A stretch of 64,000 nt of DNA, taken from NCBI RefSeq assembly GCF_002097535.1, contig NZ_CP020772.1, positions 186,001 through 250,000 of the forward strand. Direction: 5' to 3'. Below, piece by piece: positions 24,250-31,824 of this stretch (its first letter is position 1; the number at the start of each line of letters is the position of its first letter). The position numbers and the translations under genes are program-made. Source of the stretch: Halobacillus mangrovi. Lineage in GTDB: Bacteria; Bacillota; Bacilli; Bacillales; Halobacillaceae. The notes below the pieces were generated by a model. The model was not told the origin of the DNA and ran no database searches. It worked only from the letters and a program-made list of their open reading frames with translations.

Positions 24250-25060
24250 GGCATGTCGGACAGTAATAACATCGTCTTGATCCTGCTTTGAATTTAATAA
24301 TCTCCGTACCATCTATGCGGCACGGCTGCCCTGCACGATTAAATACCCAATGCCGATATTCATACCTTTTTGCTCCTTGTGCTTTCAGCTTTTTAGCAAG
24401 TTCAAGATCATTGGTAATGCCTTTAGTTTCGTAGGAACGCCACATTAATTCAACACAGGCTTCAGCCATTTTCTTCAGCTGTTCCTCACTGCAATCCATC
24501 GGTCGTTTATCAGGATGGACGCCTCCGACAAATAGAATTTCACTGCGTAAGTAATTACCGATACCGGCAATAAAAGCCTGATCGAGTAAAAGTGAAGTCC
24601 ATTTTCTACGGTGGAACCGTCTTTCTTTGAACCGTTCGACTAAATCGCCGGGCGATACAGAATCATTCAACAGATCTGGACCGACTTTTGCAATGAACGG
24701 GTGCTCAAGCACTTCCTCATCCCTTAGCACTTCTATATCAGATGCGCTATACAACAAAGCTGATTTCTTTTCATTGTGAATCGCAAGCCTGAGCTGCCGA
24801 TTCGTTTTAGGATAATTGTAAGCATTTCTGACGTACCATTTGCCATAAAGCTGATTATGAGAGTAGATTGTATAGCCATTATTAAACCGAATGAGCATGG
24901 CTTTTCCTTTTGTATCGACTTTTTTTATTTTCGATCCACGAAACGCTTCTTCATAATCTTTTAGATGTTCAAAAGCAAATGAAATCTCTAATATAGGGCG
25001 GTTGGCTGCCGCTTTTTCTACTTGATCAGCGGCACGCCGGATTTCTGGACCTTCAGGCAT
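24242..25060 (-). CDS. nei: Endonuclease VIII-type DNA glycosylase
   Basis: Removes oxidised pyrimidines and nicks the abasic site in base excision repair. It has 272 aa and starts MPEGPEIRRAADQVE, giving the catalytic Pro2-Glu3. The helix-two-turn-helix and a C-terminal zinc finger (CRIDG ... RRCYYCPTCQK) are present. The N-terminus resembles E. coli Nei more than MutM. It runs against the replication fork. It shares a sporulation/DNA-damage theme with nearby splB. Confidence 0.9.
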   Translation of the reverse strand: MPEGPEIRRAADQVEKAAANRPILEISFAFEHLKDYEEAFRGSKIKKVDTKGKAMLIRFNNGYTIYSHNQLYGKWYVRNAYNYPKTNRQLRLAIHNEKKSALLYSASDIEVLRDEEVLEHPFIAKVGPDLLNDSVSPGDLVERFKERRFHRRKWTSLLLDQAFIAGIGNYLRSEILFVGGVHPDKRPMDCSEEQLKKMAEACVELMWRSYETKGITNDLELAKKLKAQGAKRYEYRHWVFNRAGQPCRIDGTEIIKFKAGSRRCYYCPTCQK

Positions 25061-25124
25061 AAGCGGGGCTCCTTTCTCCTTCTTATTTTGTAAAGGGGAA
25101 AGAAGAATTGCAAGTCATAACCCT

Positions 25125-25994
25125 TTAGCTAGAAGTATACATTCCTCCATTGATATGAATGAATTGCCCGGTGATATATGTGGAATCATCAGAAGCAAGC
25201 AACACATAGCTTCCAACATGCTCAACAGGCTGTCCTGGACGTCCCATAGGTGTGTTCGTGCCAAACTGTTCTACTTTTTCTTCACCGAAAGTGGACGGAA
25301 TTAATGGTGTCCAAATCGGTCCTGGTGCTATCCCGTTTACGCGAATCCCTTTACCAACTAATTGCTTTGCCATCGAACGTGTGAAAGCGACAACTGCTCC
25401 CTTTGTAGTAGTGTAATCAACAAGGTGCTCATTTCCAATATAAGGGTTCACGGAAGCAGTATTAATAATGGAACTTCCTTTTTTCATATGAGGGAGGGCT
25501 GCTTTTGTTAAATAAAACATGGAATGAATGTTTGTCTTGAATGTCTGTTCCCACTGCTCAGTAGAGATGTTCATAATGTCATCAGTAGGGTGCTGTTCAG
25601 CCGCATTATTAACTAGAATATCAAGTTGTCCCAGCTCATTGACTGTACGATCAACGGCTTCCTTACACACGGATTCTTCCCCTACATCACCAGATAGCAA
25701 GATGGCACGTCTTCCTTGTTCTTCAACTTTTTTCTTAGTCAGTTCTGCATCTTCATGCTCTTCCAAATAGGAAATAGCAACATCAGCGCCTTCTTTCGCA
25801 TATCCAATGGCAACAGAGCGACCAATCCCGCTGTCTCCTCCAGTGATTAGAGCTACTTTACCTTGCAATTTATTACCGCTTTGATAATCTTCATCGGCTT
25901 GAAGCGGGCGTGGGTCCATTTCAGCTTCCACGCCAGGCTGACGGGCTTGTTCTTGACCTTTTTGTCCTTGGGTTTGTCTATTCATTCGGTCCAT
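25125..25994 (-). CDS. SDR family oxidoreductase
   Basis: Short-chain dehydrogenase of 289 aa. The N-terminal extension of about 45 residues is Gln/Gly-rich (QTQGQKGQEQARQPG). The Rossmann motif is TGGDSGIGR, then NNAAEQH, the catalytic Ser in NTASVN, and YTTTK. It resembles Bacillus general-stress dehydrogenases of the YdaD/YhdF group; the substrate is unknown. The ATG has AAGGAGGTAAAC upstream. Monocistronic in appearance. Confidence 0.88.
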   Translation of the reverse strand: MDRMNRQTQGQKGQEQARQPGVEAEMDPRPLQADEDYQSGNKLQGKVALITGGDSGIGRSVAIGYAKEGADVAISYLEEHEDAELTKKKVEEQGRRAILLSGDVGEESVCKEAVDRTVNELGQLDILVNNAAEQHPTDDIMNISTEQWEQTFKTNIHSMFYLTKAALPHMKKGSSIINTASVNPYIGNEHLVDYTTTKGAVVAFTRSMAKQLVGKGIRVNGIAPGPIWTPLIPSTFGEEKVEQFGTNTPMGRPGQPVEHVGSYVLLASDDSTYITGQFIHINGGMYTSS

Positions 25995-26135
25995 GATGTG
26001 TTTACCTCCTTGATTGATTTGAAAATATGTAAGGGTTATTCCACATATAGGAAAAAATGAAACAGACAGTGTTCTCTTATATACTGATCAAAGAGAGAGG
26101 TTAGGTACATAATAGATAAAAAAGGGGACTTAAGT

Positions 26136-26597
26136 ATGAGGGTTAGAGAAACAAAAGATTGTGCTCTGATTGCTGAGCTGAATAAGCATGTTCATAAACT
26201 TCATGTCGAACTTTATCCGACATATTTCAAGCCGTATAATTATGAGCAAGTGAAAGGCTTTTTTGAGAATATGGTCAATCATCCTCAGTTTGTGTTCTTT
26301 GTGTTAGAAGCAGAAGGGGAAGCAAGAGGGTATAGCTGGGTGGAGATAAGAAAGCATTCTGAAAATCCTTTTAAAAAAGCTTATACGTCCATTTATGTTC
26401 ATCAAATCAGTGTAGAGGAAGGGTATCGAAAAAGAGGCTGCGGACAGCACCTCATGAAGGCGGTTGAAAGACTGGGGGAAACTCATAGCGCAAGTGAAAT
26501 TGAGGTGGACTATTGGATCGATAATCAAGAAGCGAAAAGGTTCTATGAGAAAAATGGATTCATCAAATTCCGAGAATGCGTACATAAATACATTTAA
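26136..26597 (+). CDS. GNAT family N-acetyltransferase
   Basis: A 153-aa GNAT protein. The acetyl-CoA loop is seen in ISVEEGYRKRGCGQHLMKAVE (about residues 88-108), followed by the C-terminal ENGFIKFRE strand. AAGGGGACTT lies upstream of the ATG. The substrate cannot be deduced. It is divergent from the SDR gene and convergent with splB. Confidence 0.85.
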   Translation: MRVRETKDCALIAELNKHVHKLHVELYPTYFKPYNYEQVKGFFENMVNHPQFVFFVLEAEGEARGYSWVEIRKHSENPFKKAYTSIYVHQISVEEGYRKRGCGQHLMKAVERLGETHSASEIEVDYWIDNQEAKRFYEKNGFIKFRECVHKYI

Positions 26598-26605
26598 ATG
26601 CTAAA

Positions 26606-26642
26606 CATCCCTTTCCAACCACAAACTGTGGAGGAAAGGGAT
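26606..26642. terminator. Hairpin between GNAT gene and splB
   Basis: ATCCCTTTCC and GGAAAGGGAT are 10-bp perfect arms around a 16-17-nt loop containing a small ACA/TGT stem. No T run follows on either strand, so it is at best a weak terminator between convergent genes. Confidence 0.45.
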
Positions 26643-26646
26643 ACAC

Positions 26647-27675
26647 TTAAGTGAAATACTCGAGCTGAGCTTCAGGGAAGTATTGGTTAATGTAGCCACC
26701 GAGGGTTGTCTTCATTTCTTCTTGCTCGTCTTTTTGATAGACATATTTCCCGATTCCGTAGCGTCCCCATTTGTACTTGCGTTTTTCTTCATCCATTTCT
26801 AATTTTGTCATAGGATAATTTTTTTGAATGACTCGTTTTGCTGGTTTTGTAAAACGGTGCTGGATCAGCTCAAAAGTCAAATCCTTTGTTGCATGGTCAG
26901 GTAGCTGATCATGCAACTTTTCAAATAGGATTCGATAGCCTTCTTTCCAGTCGTCATAAAGATAAATGGGAGCTACAATAAATCCTAAAGGATAACCGGC
27001 TTCCGCAACTTTTACAGCCGCTTCGATTCGTTCATCCAACCGTGAAGTACCTGGTTCCAAGTATTTGATGACGTAGTCCGCGTTCATGCTGAAACGAAAG
27101 CGAGTCCGGCCATTATGCTTAGCATCAAGCAAATGATCGACATAAGCAAACTTCGTAACAAAGCGAAGGCGCCCATGTTCGGACTCTCCAAAATATTCGA
27201 TAGCCCGCTTTAATGTGTGAGTCAGGTGGTCGACACCGACAATATCTGATGTACAGGAAGCCTCGAATCTGGTTTCCTCTGGCATGCGTTCTTTCATATA
27301 TTGTTCCGCTGCATCAAAAACCTCGTCGACATTCACGTAAGTCCGGATATACGGCTTACTTCCCATGGTTGTTTGTAAGTAACAGTAATGACAGTGGCCC
27401 ATACATCCAGTAGCAAGCGGGATGGCATACTCAGCCGAGGGTTTTGAGGTGTCAAATTTCAACGTTTTTCTTACACCGACCACTAATGTGGACTTTGCCA
27501 TCCGGTATTTTTGAAAATCATTCTCCCCTGGCAGGTTTCGAACCTGGTTGTGAGAGGTCGTTTCTCGAATCTCAATTCCCATATCCTCGAACTTTTCTTT
27601 TAATTCACGGCCTAAGGGATACTCCAAGGCTCTGGGTTCAATGTAGACTAACTCGGGCATAAATGGTTTTACCAC
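26647..27675 (-). CDS. splB: Spore photoproduct lyase
   Basis: Radical SAM enzyme that reverses the spore photoproduct (5-thyminyl-5,6-dihydrothymine) in germinating spores. It has 342 aa. The iron-sulfur motif Cys91-x3-Cys95-x2-Cys98 is in ATGCMGHCHYCYLQ, and the conserved Cys141 (ASCTSDIVG) is present. The GTG start gives MVKPFMPELVYIEPRALEYP, matching the B. subtilis N-terminus, with GGAGGG 9 nt upstream. It overlaps the end of splA, giving an splAB operon. Confidence 0.97.
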   Translation of the reverse strand: MVKPFMPELVYIEPRALEYPLGRELKEKFEDMGIEIRETTSHNQVRNLPGENDFQKYRMAKSTLVVGVRKTLKFDTSKPSAEYAIPLATGCMGHCHYCYLQTTMGSKPYIRTYVNVDEVFDAAEQYMKERMPEETRFEASCTSDIVGVDHLTHTLKRAIEYFGESEHGRLRFVTKFAYVDHLLDAKHNGRTRFRFSMNADYVIKYLEPGTSRLDERIEAAVKVAEAGYPLGFIVAPIYLYDDWKEGYRILFEKLHDQLPDHATKDLTFELIQHRFTKPAKRVIQKNYPMTKLEMDEEKRKYKWGRYGIGKYVYQKDEQEEMKTTLGGYINQYFPEAQLEYFT

Positions 27676-27932
27676 AGCTGATGTCCCTCCGTATCCGGAC
27701 TGCCAAACACATCGTGATAAGCACGCTCAGCCTCTCCTTCTGACGCGTATACGGCAATGTTTGAATCCAGTGGAAAATAGGTTTCGTATAAAAATAATGC
27801 CAGTTCTCCTGGTGCTTCAGGGTTATTGACTACGGCAGCTTCCTGAACGTTGGCCACGTCATATGTGTGAGGGTTCCGGTAAATCACATAAACGATATCG
27901 CCTGCGCGATAGTTATCTTGATTGAGATCCAT
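27669..27932 (-). CDS. splA: Spl operon regulator SplA
   Basis: Small regulator of the spl operon; in B. subtilis SplA lowers splB expression. About 87 aa from the chosen ATG (MDLNQDNYRAGDIVYVIYRNPHT). The AGDxVYVIYRNPH segment and LALFLYETY are characteristic. In-frame starts further upstream (27962 and a GTG at 27977) are possible, and 27962 has GGTGGAG upstream, so the N-terminus is uncertain by 10-15 residues. Overlaps splB by 7 nt. Confidence 0.88.
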   Translation of the reverse strand: MDLNQDNYRAGDIVYVIYRNPHTYDVANVQEAAVVNNPEAPGELALFLYETYFPLDSNIAVYASEGEAERAYHDVFGSPDTEGHQLW

Positions 27933-27977
27933 TCCAACACCTGCTTTCTCTTTATATTGCATAACGATATGCTCCAC

Positions 27978-28320
27978 CCTATTGAGTGATCGACACGCTA
28001 CACTTATTTGTGCTCATTTTTCCACAAAAGTCAGGAATTATTACAAAAGGAAAGAAGCTTGGCCAGACCCCACAAAAAGTGCAGCGAAGGAGGAGGCTTG
28101 CCAGTTCCCCCGTATGAAAGCGAGTCATTTTCCAGCGTATCCTACTCTAAATTAAGTAAATGACCCCAGAAAGTCTTAAAACTGAGCCCTCAGGAATAGG
28201 AGGAACGTGAGAATTCGAAATCAACGCAATCTAAGCAACTTACCCAACTTTATTAAGGATACATCTTCAAAAGGATGCAGATGTATGTAAGAATAAAAGG
28301 AATTATCAGTAAAAAGGGGA
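27978..28320. other. Gap between splA and acetyltransferase gene
   Basis: About 340 bases without a supported gene. It contains a truncated copy of the interspersed repeat (28058-28131). The rest presumably carries the promoters of splA and of the acetyltransferase; none is convincing by eye. Confidence 0.6.
28058..28131 (+). repeat. Interspersed repeat, copy C (5'-truncated)
   Basis: This copy reads GGCCAGACCCCAC, then GCAGCGAAGGAGGAGGCTTG, CCAGTTCCCCCG and GAAAGCGAGTCATTTTCCAG. It aligns with the 3' two-thirds of copy B at 7173-7288, and the 5' arm is missing. GGAGGCTTGCCAGTTCCCCC is identical to copy B. Confidence 0.75.
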
Positions 28321-28326
28321 GTGCTG

Positions 28327-28881
28327 ATGGAATTGAAATTGGAAACGGATAGACTTCAACTAGCACCTTATGAAATGTCATATGCTAAACAAGTTGCTGA
28401 ACTGGCAGGAGAATGGGAAGTTGCGGCAACGACCTTCGTCCCCCATCCTTATACCATTAAAGATGCTGAGGAATGGATTGGACTACATAAAGAATGGCTG
28501 GATAGAGGGACAGCTTACCCTCTAGCTATGATTTGTAAGGAAACAAAACAGTTGATTGGGACTATGACTCTCAGGGTCAACCAAAAACACCAAAAAGGTG
28601 AACTGGCTTATTGGGTTGGAAAGCCTTACTGGGGAAAAGGCTACGCTTCTGAAGCGGCTATACGTGTGGTACGTTACGGATTTGAAGAATTAAATCTCGA
28701 ACGCATCTGGGCAGGGGCTATGACAGAGAACTCTGCTTCCTCAAAAGTGATGCAAAAAGCCGGACTGAGTTACGAAGGTACATTAAAAAAAGATATGCTG
28801 CATTGGGGAGAATTTAAAGATATTGATGTCTACGGTATGGTTAGAGAAGATTTTGTGTTGCTTCAAAACAATATAGAGTAA
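28327..28881 (+). CDS. GNAT family acetyltransferase (RimJ/RimL-like)
   Basis: A 184-aa GNAT enzyme of the RimJ/RimL type. Visible are ELKLETDRLQLAPY at the N-terminus, WVGKPYWGKGYASEA (acetyl-CoA loop, about 98-112), NLERIWAGAMTENSASSKVM and KAGLSYEGTL. I chose the ATG at 28327 because AAGGGGA sits 6 nt upstream; a GTG at 28321 abuts that site. The substrate could be a protein N-terminus or a small molecule. Confidence 0.87.
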   Translation: MELKLETDRLQLAPYEMSYAKQVAELAGEWEVAATTFVPHPYTIKDAEEWIGLHKEWLDRGTAYPLAMICKETKQLIGTMTLRVNQKHQKGELAYWVGKPYWGKGYASEAAIRVVRYGFEELNLERIWAGAMTENSASSKVMQKAGLSYEGTLKKDMLHWGEFKDIDVYGMVREDFVLLQNNIE

Positions 28882-28893
28882 ATGCTCATAAAT

Positions 28894-28927
28894 AAGCCGC
28901 CTGCATAGACAGGCGGCTTTCGTTTTT
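28894..28927 (+). terminator. Terminator after the acetyltransferase gene
   Basis: AAGCCGCCTG and CAGGCGGCTT form a strong stem followed by TCGTTTTT. It lies between convergent genes and overlaps the end of the MFS gene. Confidence 0.88.
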
Positions 28928-30107
28928 AACCTTTTACTTTTATCGGAATCAAGGTGCCCACGAGTGCTATTCCTGCACAAGCCAAAAACATAGGTGTGAA
29001 ACCGCCTAAGGCAATTCCGCTGACGGTTGTAAAAATAATCAAATCGAATCCAGAGTCCAATATCGATAATAACGAGATTGTGGTGGCTCTGACATTCGAT
29101 GGAATAACATCGTTGGAAAGCTGTGAATAGACAGGATAGCGAATGGCACTGACAAGTTTAAGAACAAGTAGTACCCCAAAAACCACCCATAAGTAGGTAT
29201 CGAAAAGGGCAACTATAAAAAGGCCCCCTGTCGCTAACATTCCAGTCAGGAACAATAGAGATACGCGATTGATTCTCTCTGTCATCCAACCGATCGAACG
29301 GGAGGCTGAAAAACCAATGAGCGCTGCGACAGCATAAACCACCCCTATTGAATAGACAGGGAGACCAGCATCAACCATAAGCTTCTGATCGAATTTCTCA
29401 AAAATCGCTGTGGCTGGGATGAAGACCAACGATATATTAATGAACATCCACAACACTTGAGGTGTATGTCTGATTGCTTTCAGCCCATCAACAATCTGTT
29501 TCACCATCGGTTGTTCGAATCCCCCTTGATTAGGAGGATTTTTAATGAATAACAGTAATACGACCTGAACCATCATGAAAAGGATGCTGAGCAGAATCAG
29601 TAACCGGAATTGAGGTTCGGTTAAATCTTTGGCTAACAAAGCACCAACAATGACAGCTACGATGGAAACGATAAATTTTGCTGAACTGATTTGCCCCATC
29701 GCTTTATCCATATATCCTTCTTCGCCTGACAGCTTTAATGACTCATAAATTAAAGCTTCATCGGCTCCACTGAAAAAGGTGGCAGCAAACCCTGTTAAAA
29801 AGGAGCTTAAGAAAAATACCCACGGTTCAAATGCGATGAATAATAGGGAGTGACTAATCAAAGCAAGCAACGCTCCGACTAGGAAAGCCTGTTTAGCACC
29901 GTAACGATCAGCAAATACACCTGTGGGGATTTCCCCGGCCAGAACTCCGATACTAAAAAACATCATAACGATGAGAATAGTGGATTCATCCAATCCTCGT
30001 GCAAAATAAAACAAAGTAAGGACAGGCTGAATAAAACGGACGCTTCCGAATAGTTCCGCCCAAAATAAATAACGAATGTTATGTGCAGCTAATGTTTCTT
30101 TTTTCAA
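28926..30107 (-). CDS. MFS transporter under leader-peptide control
   Basis: Major facilitator protein of 393 aa with about 12 membrane segments. The loop 2-3 motif is seen as GVFADRYGAKQAFLVG, and a charged stretch separates the two halves (FIKNPPNQGGFEQPMVKQ). No substrate-specific motif is recognised; a drug exporter is plausible. The start is TTG, 9 nt after AGGAGG. That ribosome site is the 3' arm of a hairpin preceded by an 18-codon leader ORF, the layout of antibiotic-inducible translation attenuators. This supports an efflux role only as inference. Confidence 0.85.
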   Translation of the reverse strand: MKKETLAAHNIRYLFWAELFGSVRFIQPVLTLFYFARGLDESTILIVMMFFSIGVLAGEIPTGVFADRYGAKQAFLVGALLALISHSLLFIAFEPWVFFLSSFLTGFAATFFSGADEALIYESLKLSGEEGYMDKAMGQISSAKFIVSIVAVIVGALLAKDLTEPQFRLLILLSILFMMVQVVLLLFIKNPPNQGGFEQPMVKQIVDGLKAIRHTPQVLWMFINISLVFIPATAIFEKFDQKLMVDAGLPVYSIGVVYAVAALIGFSASRSIGWMTERINRVSLLFLTGMLATGGLFIVALFDTYLWVVFGVLLVLKLVSAIRYPVYSQLSNDVIPSNVRATTISLLSILDSGFDLIIFTTVSGIALGGFTPMFLACAGIALVGTLIPIKVKG

Positions 30108-30110
30108 AAT

Positions 30111-30150
30111 TCATATCCTCCTGCATTAGTATCCGAATGAGTGCAGGAGT
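30111..30150 (-). promoter_or_regulatory. SD-sequestering hairpin before MFS gene
   Basis: On the minus strand CTCCTGCA (complement of 30142-30149) pairs perfectly with TGCAGGAG (complement of 30118-30125) around a 16-nt loop. The second arm contains the AGGAGG of the MFS gene. GCAGGGGT inside the leader ORF can pair instead with ACTCCTGC of the first arm. The two structures are mutually exclusive. Confidence 0.75.
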
Positions 30151-30166
30151 TAAAGCTCATCAAAAA

Positions 30167-30223
30167 TTAAATTGCTTTCACCCCTGCTTTTGAGTGAGAA
30201 AAAGCGAAAATTTTTAGCATCAT
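30167..30223 (-). CDS. Leader peptide, 18 aa, upstream of MFS gene
   Basis: A short ORF reading MMLKIFAFSHSKAGVKAI, with a near-perfect AAGGAGG 7 nt upstream of its first ATG. It ends 17 nt before the hairpin that hides the MFS ribosome site. Codons 13-15 contain the sequence able to pair with the first hairpin arm. The peptide matches no leader I can name. Size, ribosome site, position and alternative pairing together argue that it is translated as a regulatory ORF. Confidence 0.7.
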   Translation of the reverse strand: MMLKIFAFSHSKAGVKAI

Positions 30224-30695
30224 TAAACATCCTCCTTAAAAATTTGACCAATAAGTATACCGTTTAAGATTTTCACCAAAAACTCTGAATTTCCTGCTCG
30301 TGAAGTTAAATGTTTTCGGTTTTATTATAATAAGCATAAAAACCTGTGAATGGTTGATGGTTATGAATGATAGATGTAAGCTATAATAATAGGTTTATAT
30401 AAAAGATATCGACGCAAATTGCCATGTTTAGTCAAAGGTGTTAAGCGCTAAATGATTGAAATTACAACTTTTTTCTTTGGAAATTCTGTGCTTTTTCGAC
30501 AAATGTAATAGATAATTCTTAAATCTTGAAGATACTTTTAATAGAATAAATATGATAAAATAAAAGAAGAGTTAAAACGGCATACGTCCGCGCAGCAGTC
30601 CCAAAGCCTGCGGCGCTTTTTCAATTGCACAATTTTTAGTGTTGAAATAAATGGAAAGAAGCGTATGCTTGATCGTATAAAGGTGGTGTCTGATC
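30224..30695. other. Gap between MFS leader and noc
   Basis: About 470 AT-rich bases with no supported gene. A TATACT on the minus strand near 30255-30260 could be the minus-10 of the leader/MFS transcript. On the plus strand TATGAT at 30551-30556 is a weak noc minus-10 candidate. A terminator-like hairpin sits at 30590-30621. GCATACG (30580-30586) is the inverse complement of CGTATGC (30662-30668). Confidence 0.5.
30590..30621 (+). terminator. Terminator-like hairpin in the noc leader
   Basis: GCGC-A-GCAG (30590-30598) pairs with CTGC-G-GCGC (30608-30616) with one internal mismatch, followed by TTTTT. It lies about 75 nt upstream of the noc start, so it could end an upstream transcript or act as an attenuator for noc. 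Confidence 0.6.
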
Positions 30696-31556
30696 GTGTT
30701 ACATCCTTTTGGTCGTTTGTTCGGATTGGGGGACAAACCAGAATCGGAAAATCAAAGCAGCGAGGAAGATTATAATCCCGATGAAGTTGTACAAGTTCCT
30801 GTTGATCGAGTACAACCGAACCGATATCAACCCCGAGCGATATTTAACAACGAGAAGATCAGCGAACTCGCCCAGACGATACATACGCATGGGATGATTC
30901 AGCCGATTGTTCTCCGTCGGTTAAATGATGAAGAATACGAGTTGATTGCTGGTGAGCGCAGGTGGAGAGCTGTCCAGTCTCTTGGATGGGAAACGATACC
31001 TGCCATTATTAGAGATATGAACGATTCTCAGACCGCTTCCGTTGCTCTGATTGAAAATCTGCAGCGGGAAGAACTGACCGTTATCGAAGAAGCCCTTGCT
31101 TACGCTAAATTAATTGAACTCCATGACTTAACACAAGAAGCTCTCGCCCAACGTTTGGGCAAGAGCCAGTCTACGATCGCTAATAAGATCCGCTTATTAA
31201 AGCTCCCTGAATCCGTTCAACAAGCGGTGATGGATAAAAAGATCACGGAAAGGCATGCGAGAGCACTAATTGCTGTGAAGGATCCTGAATTACAGGAAAA
31301 AGTCTTAGATGAGATCATTGAAAAGCATTTGAATGTGAAGCAGACAGAAGAACGTATTGCGAAATTAAGTGATCCAAAACCGAAGAAAAAGAAACCTACT
31401 CTTAAAGGCGTTAATAAAGATATGCGTATTGCCATGAATACCATTCGTCAATCTTTAAATATGGTTACAGATACAGGCATTGATTTAGAGACTGATGAAG
31501 AAGACCATGATGAGTATTACCAGATCACCATCAAGATTCCTAAGAAAAGATCATAG
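30696..31556 (+). CDS. noc: Nucleoid occlusion protein Noc
   Basis: ParB-family protein that binds Noc sites, spreads with CTP and ties DNA to the membrane to block division over the nucleoid. It has 286 aa. The N-terminal amphipathic segment is [14 protein letters not shown], the CTP-binding GERRWRA is at 86-92, and the HTH is [20 protein letters not shown]. The GTG start follows AAAGGTGGTG. A perfect Noc site lies at 23644-23657. Noc rather than ParB is indicated by the amphipathic N-terminus and gene order. Confidence 0.95.
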   Translation: MLHPFGRLFGLGDKPESENQSSEEDYNPDEVVQVPVDRVQPNRYQPRAIFNNEKISELAQTIHTHGMIQPIVLRRLNDEEYELIAGERRWRAVQSLGWETIPAIIRDMNDSQTASVALIENLQREELTVIEEALAYAKLIELHDLTQEALAQRLGKSQSTIANKIRLLKLPESVQQAVMDKKITERHARALIAVKDPELQEKVLDEIIEKHLNVKQTEERIAKLSDPKPKKKKPTLKGVNKDMRIAMNTIRQSLNMVTDTGIDLETDEEDHDEYYQITIKIPKKRS

Positions 31557-31565
31557 TTTTTATTA

Positions 31566-31601
31566 CCCATCTTGATCGCTTTGAAAGATGGGGCTTTTTT
31601 T
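31566..31601 (+). terminator. Terminator after noc
   Basis: CCCATCTT and AAGATGGG form an 8-bp stem, followed by GC and TTTTTTT. Confidence 0.88.
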
Positions 31602-31773
31602 AAGCAAATAAGAGGGAGTCCTTCTACTAGAGGGAAGGCTTCTTCTTTAATCTATAGAATAATCGTATACGATTAAGGGCCGGGTGTTTGAGAATGAATC
31701 TTCTAACAATCTCTCTCAAGCTATCACCCTTCCATTAAGTAAAGACGTAAATTTATGATTTGATTTCTTGATG

Positions 31774-31824
31774 AGCCGAGGTCTACTTTTACAATTAGCA
31801 AAGGAAGTGAGAACCCATGGATAG
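31774..31824 (+). pseudogene. soj: C-terminal remnant of soj (parA)
   Basis: The 16 codons before the TAG at 31822 read SRGLLLQLAKEVRTHG. From memory, B. subtilis Soj ends SRGAEVYLDLAKEVAANG, so the SRG start, the LAKEV core and the final Gly agree. The frame is open only from 31759. The stop overlaps the parB start as expected for a soj-spo0J junction. The rest of soj (about 230 codons, including the ATPase motifs) is absent from the 260-base noc-parB gap. The coding fragment survives probably because it carries the parB ribosome site. Confidence 0.7.
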
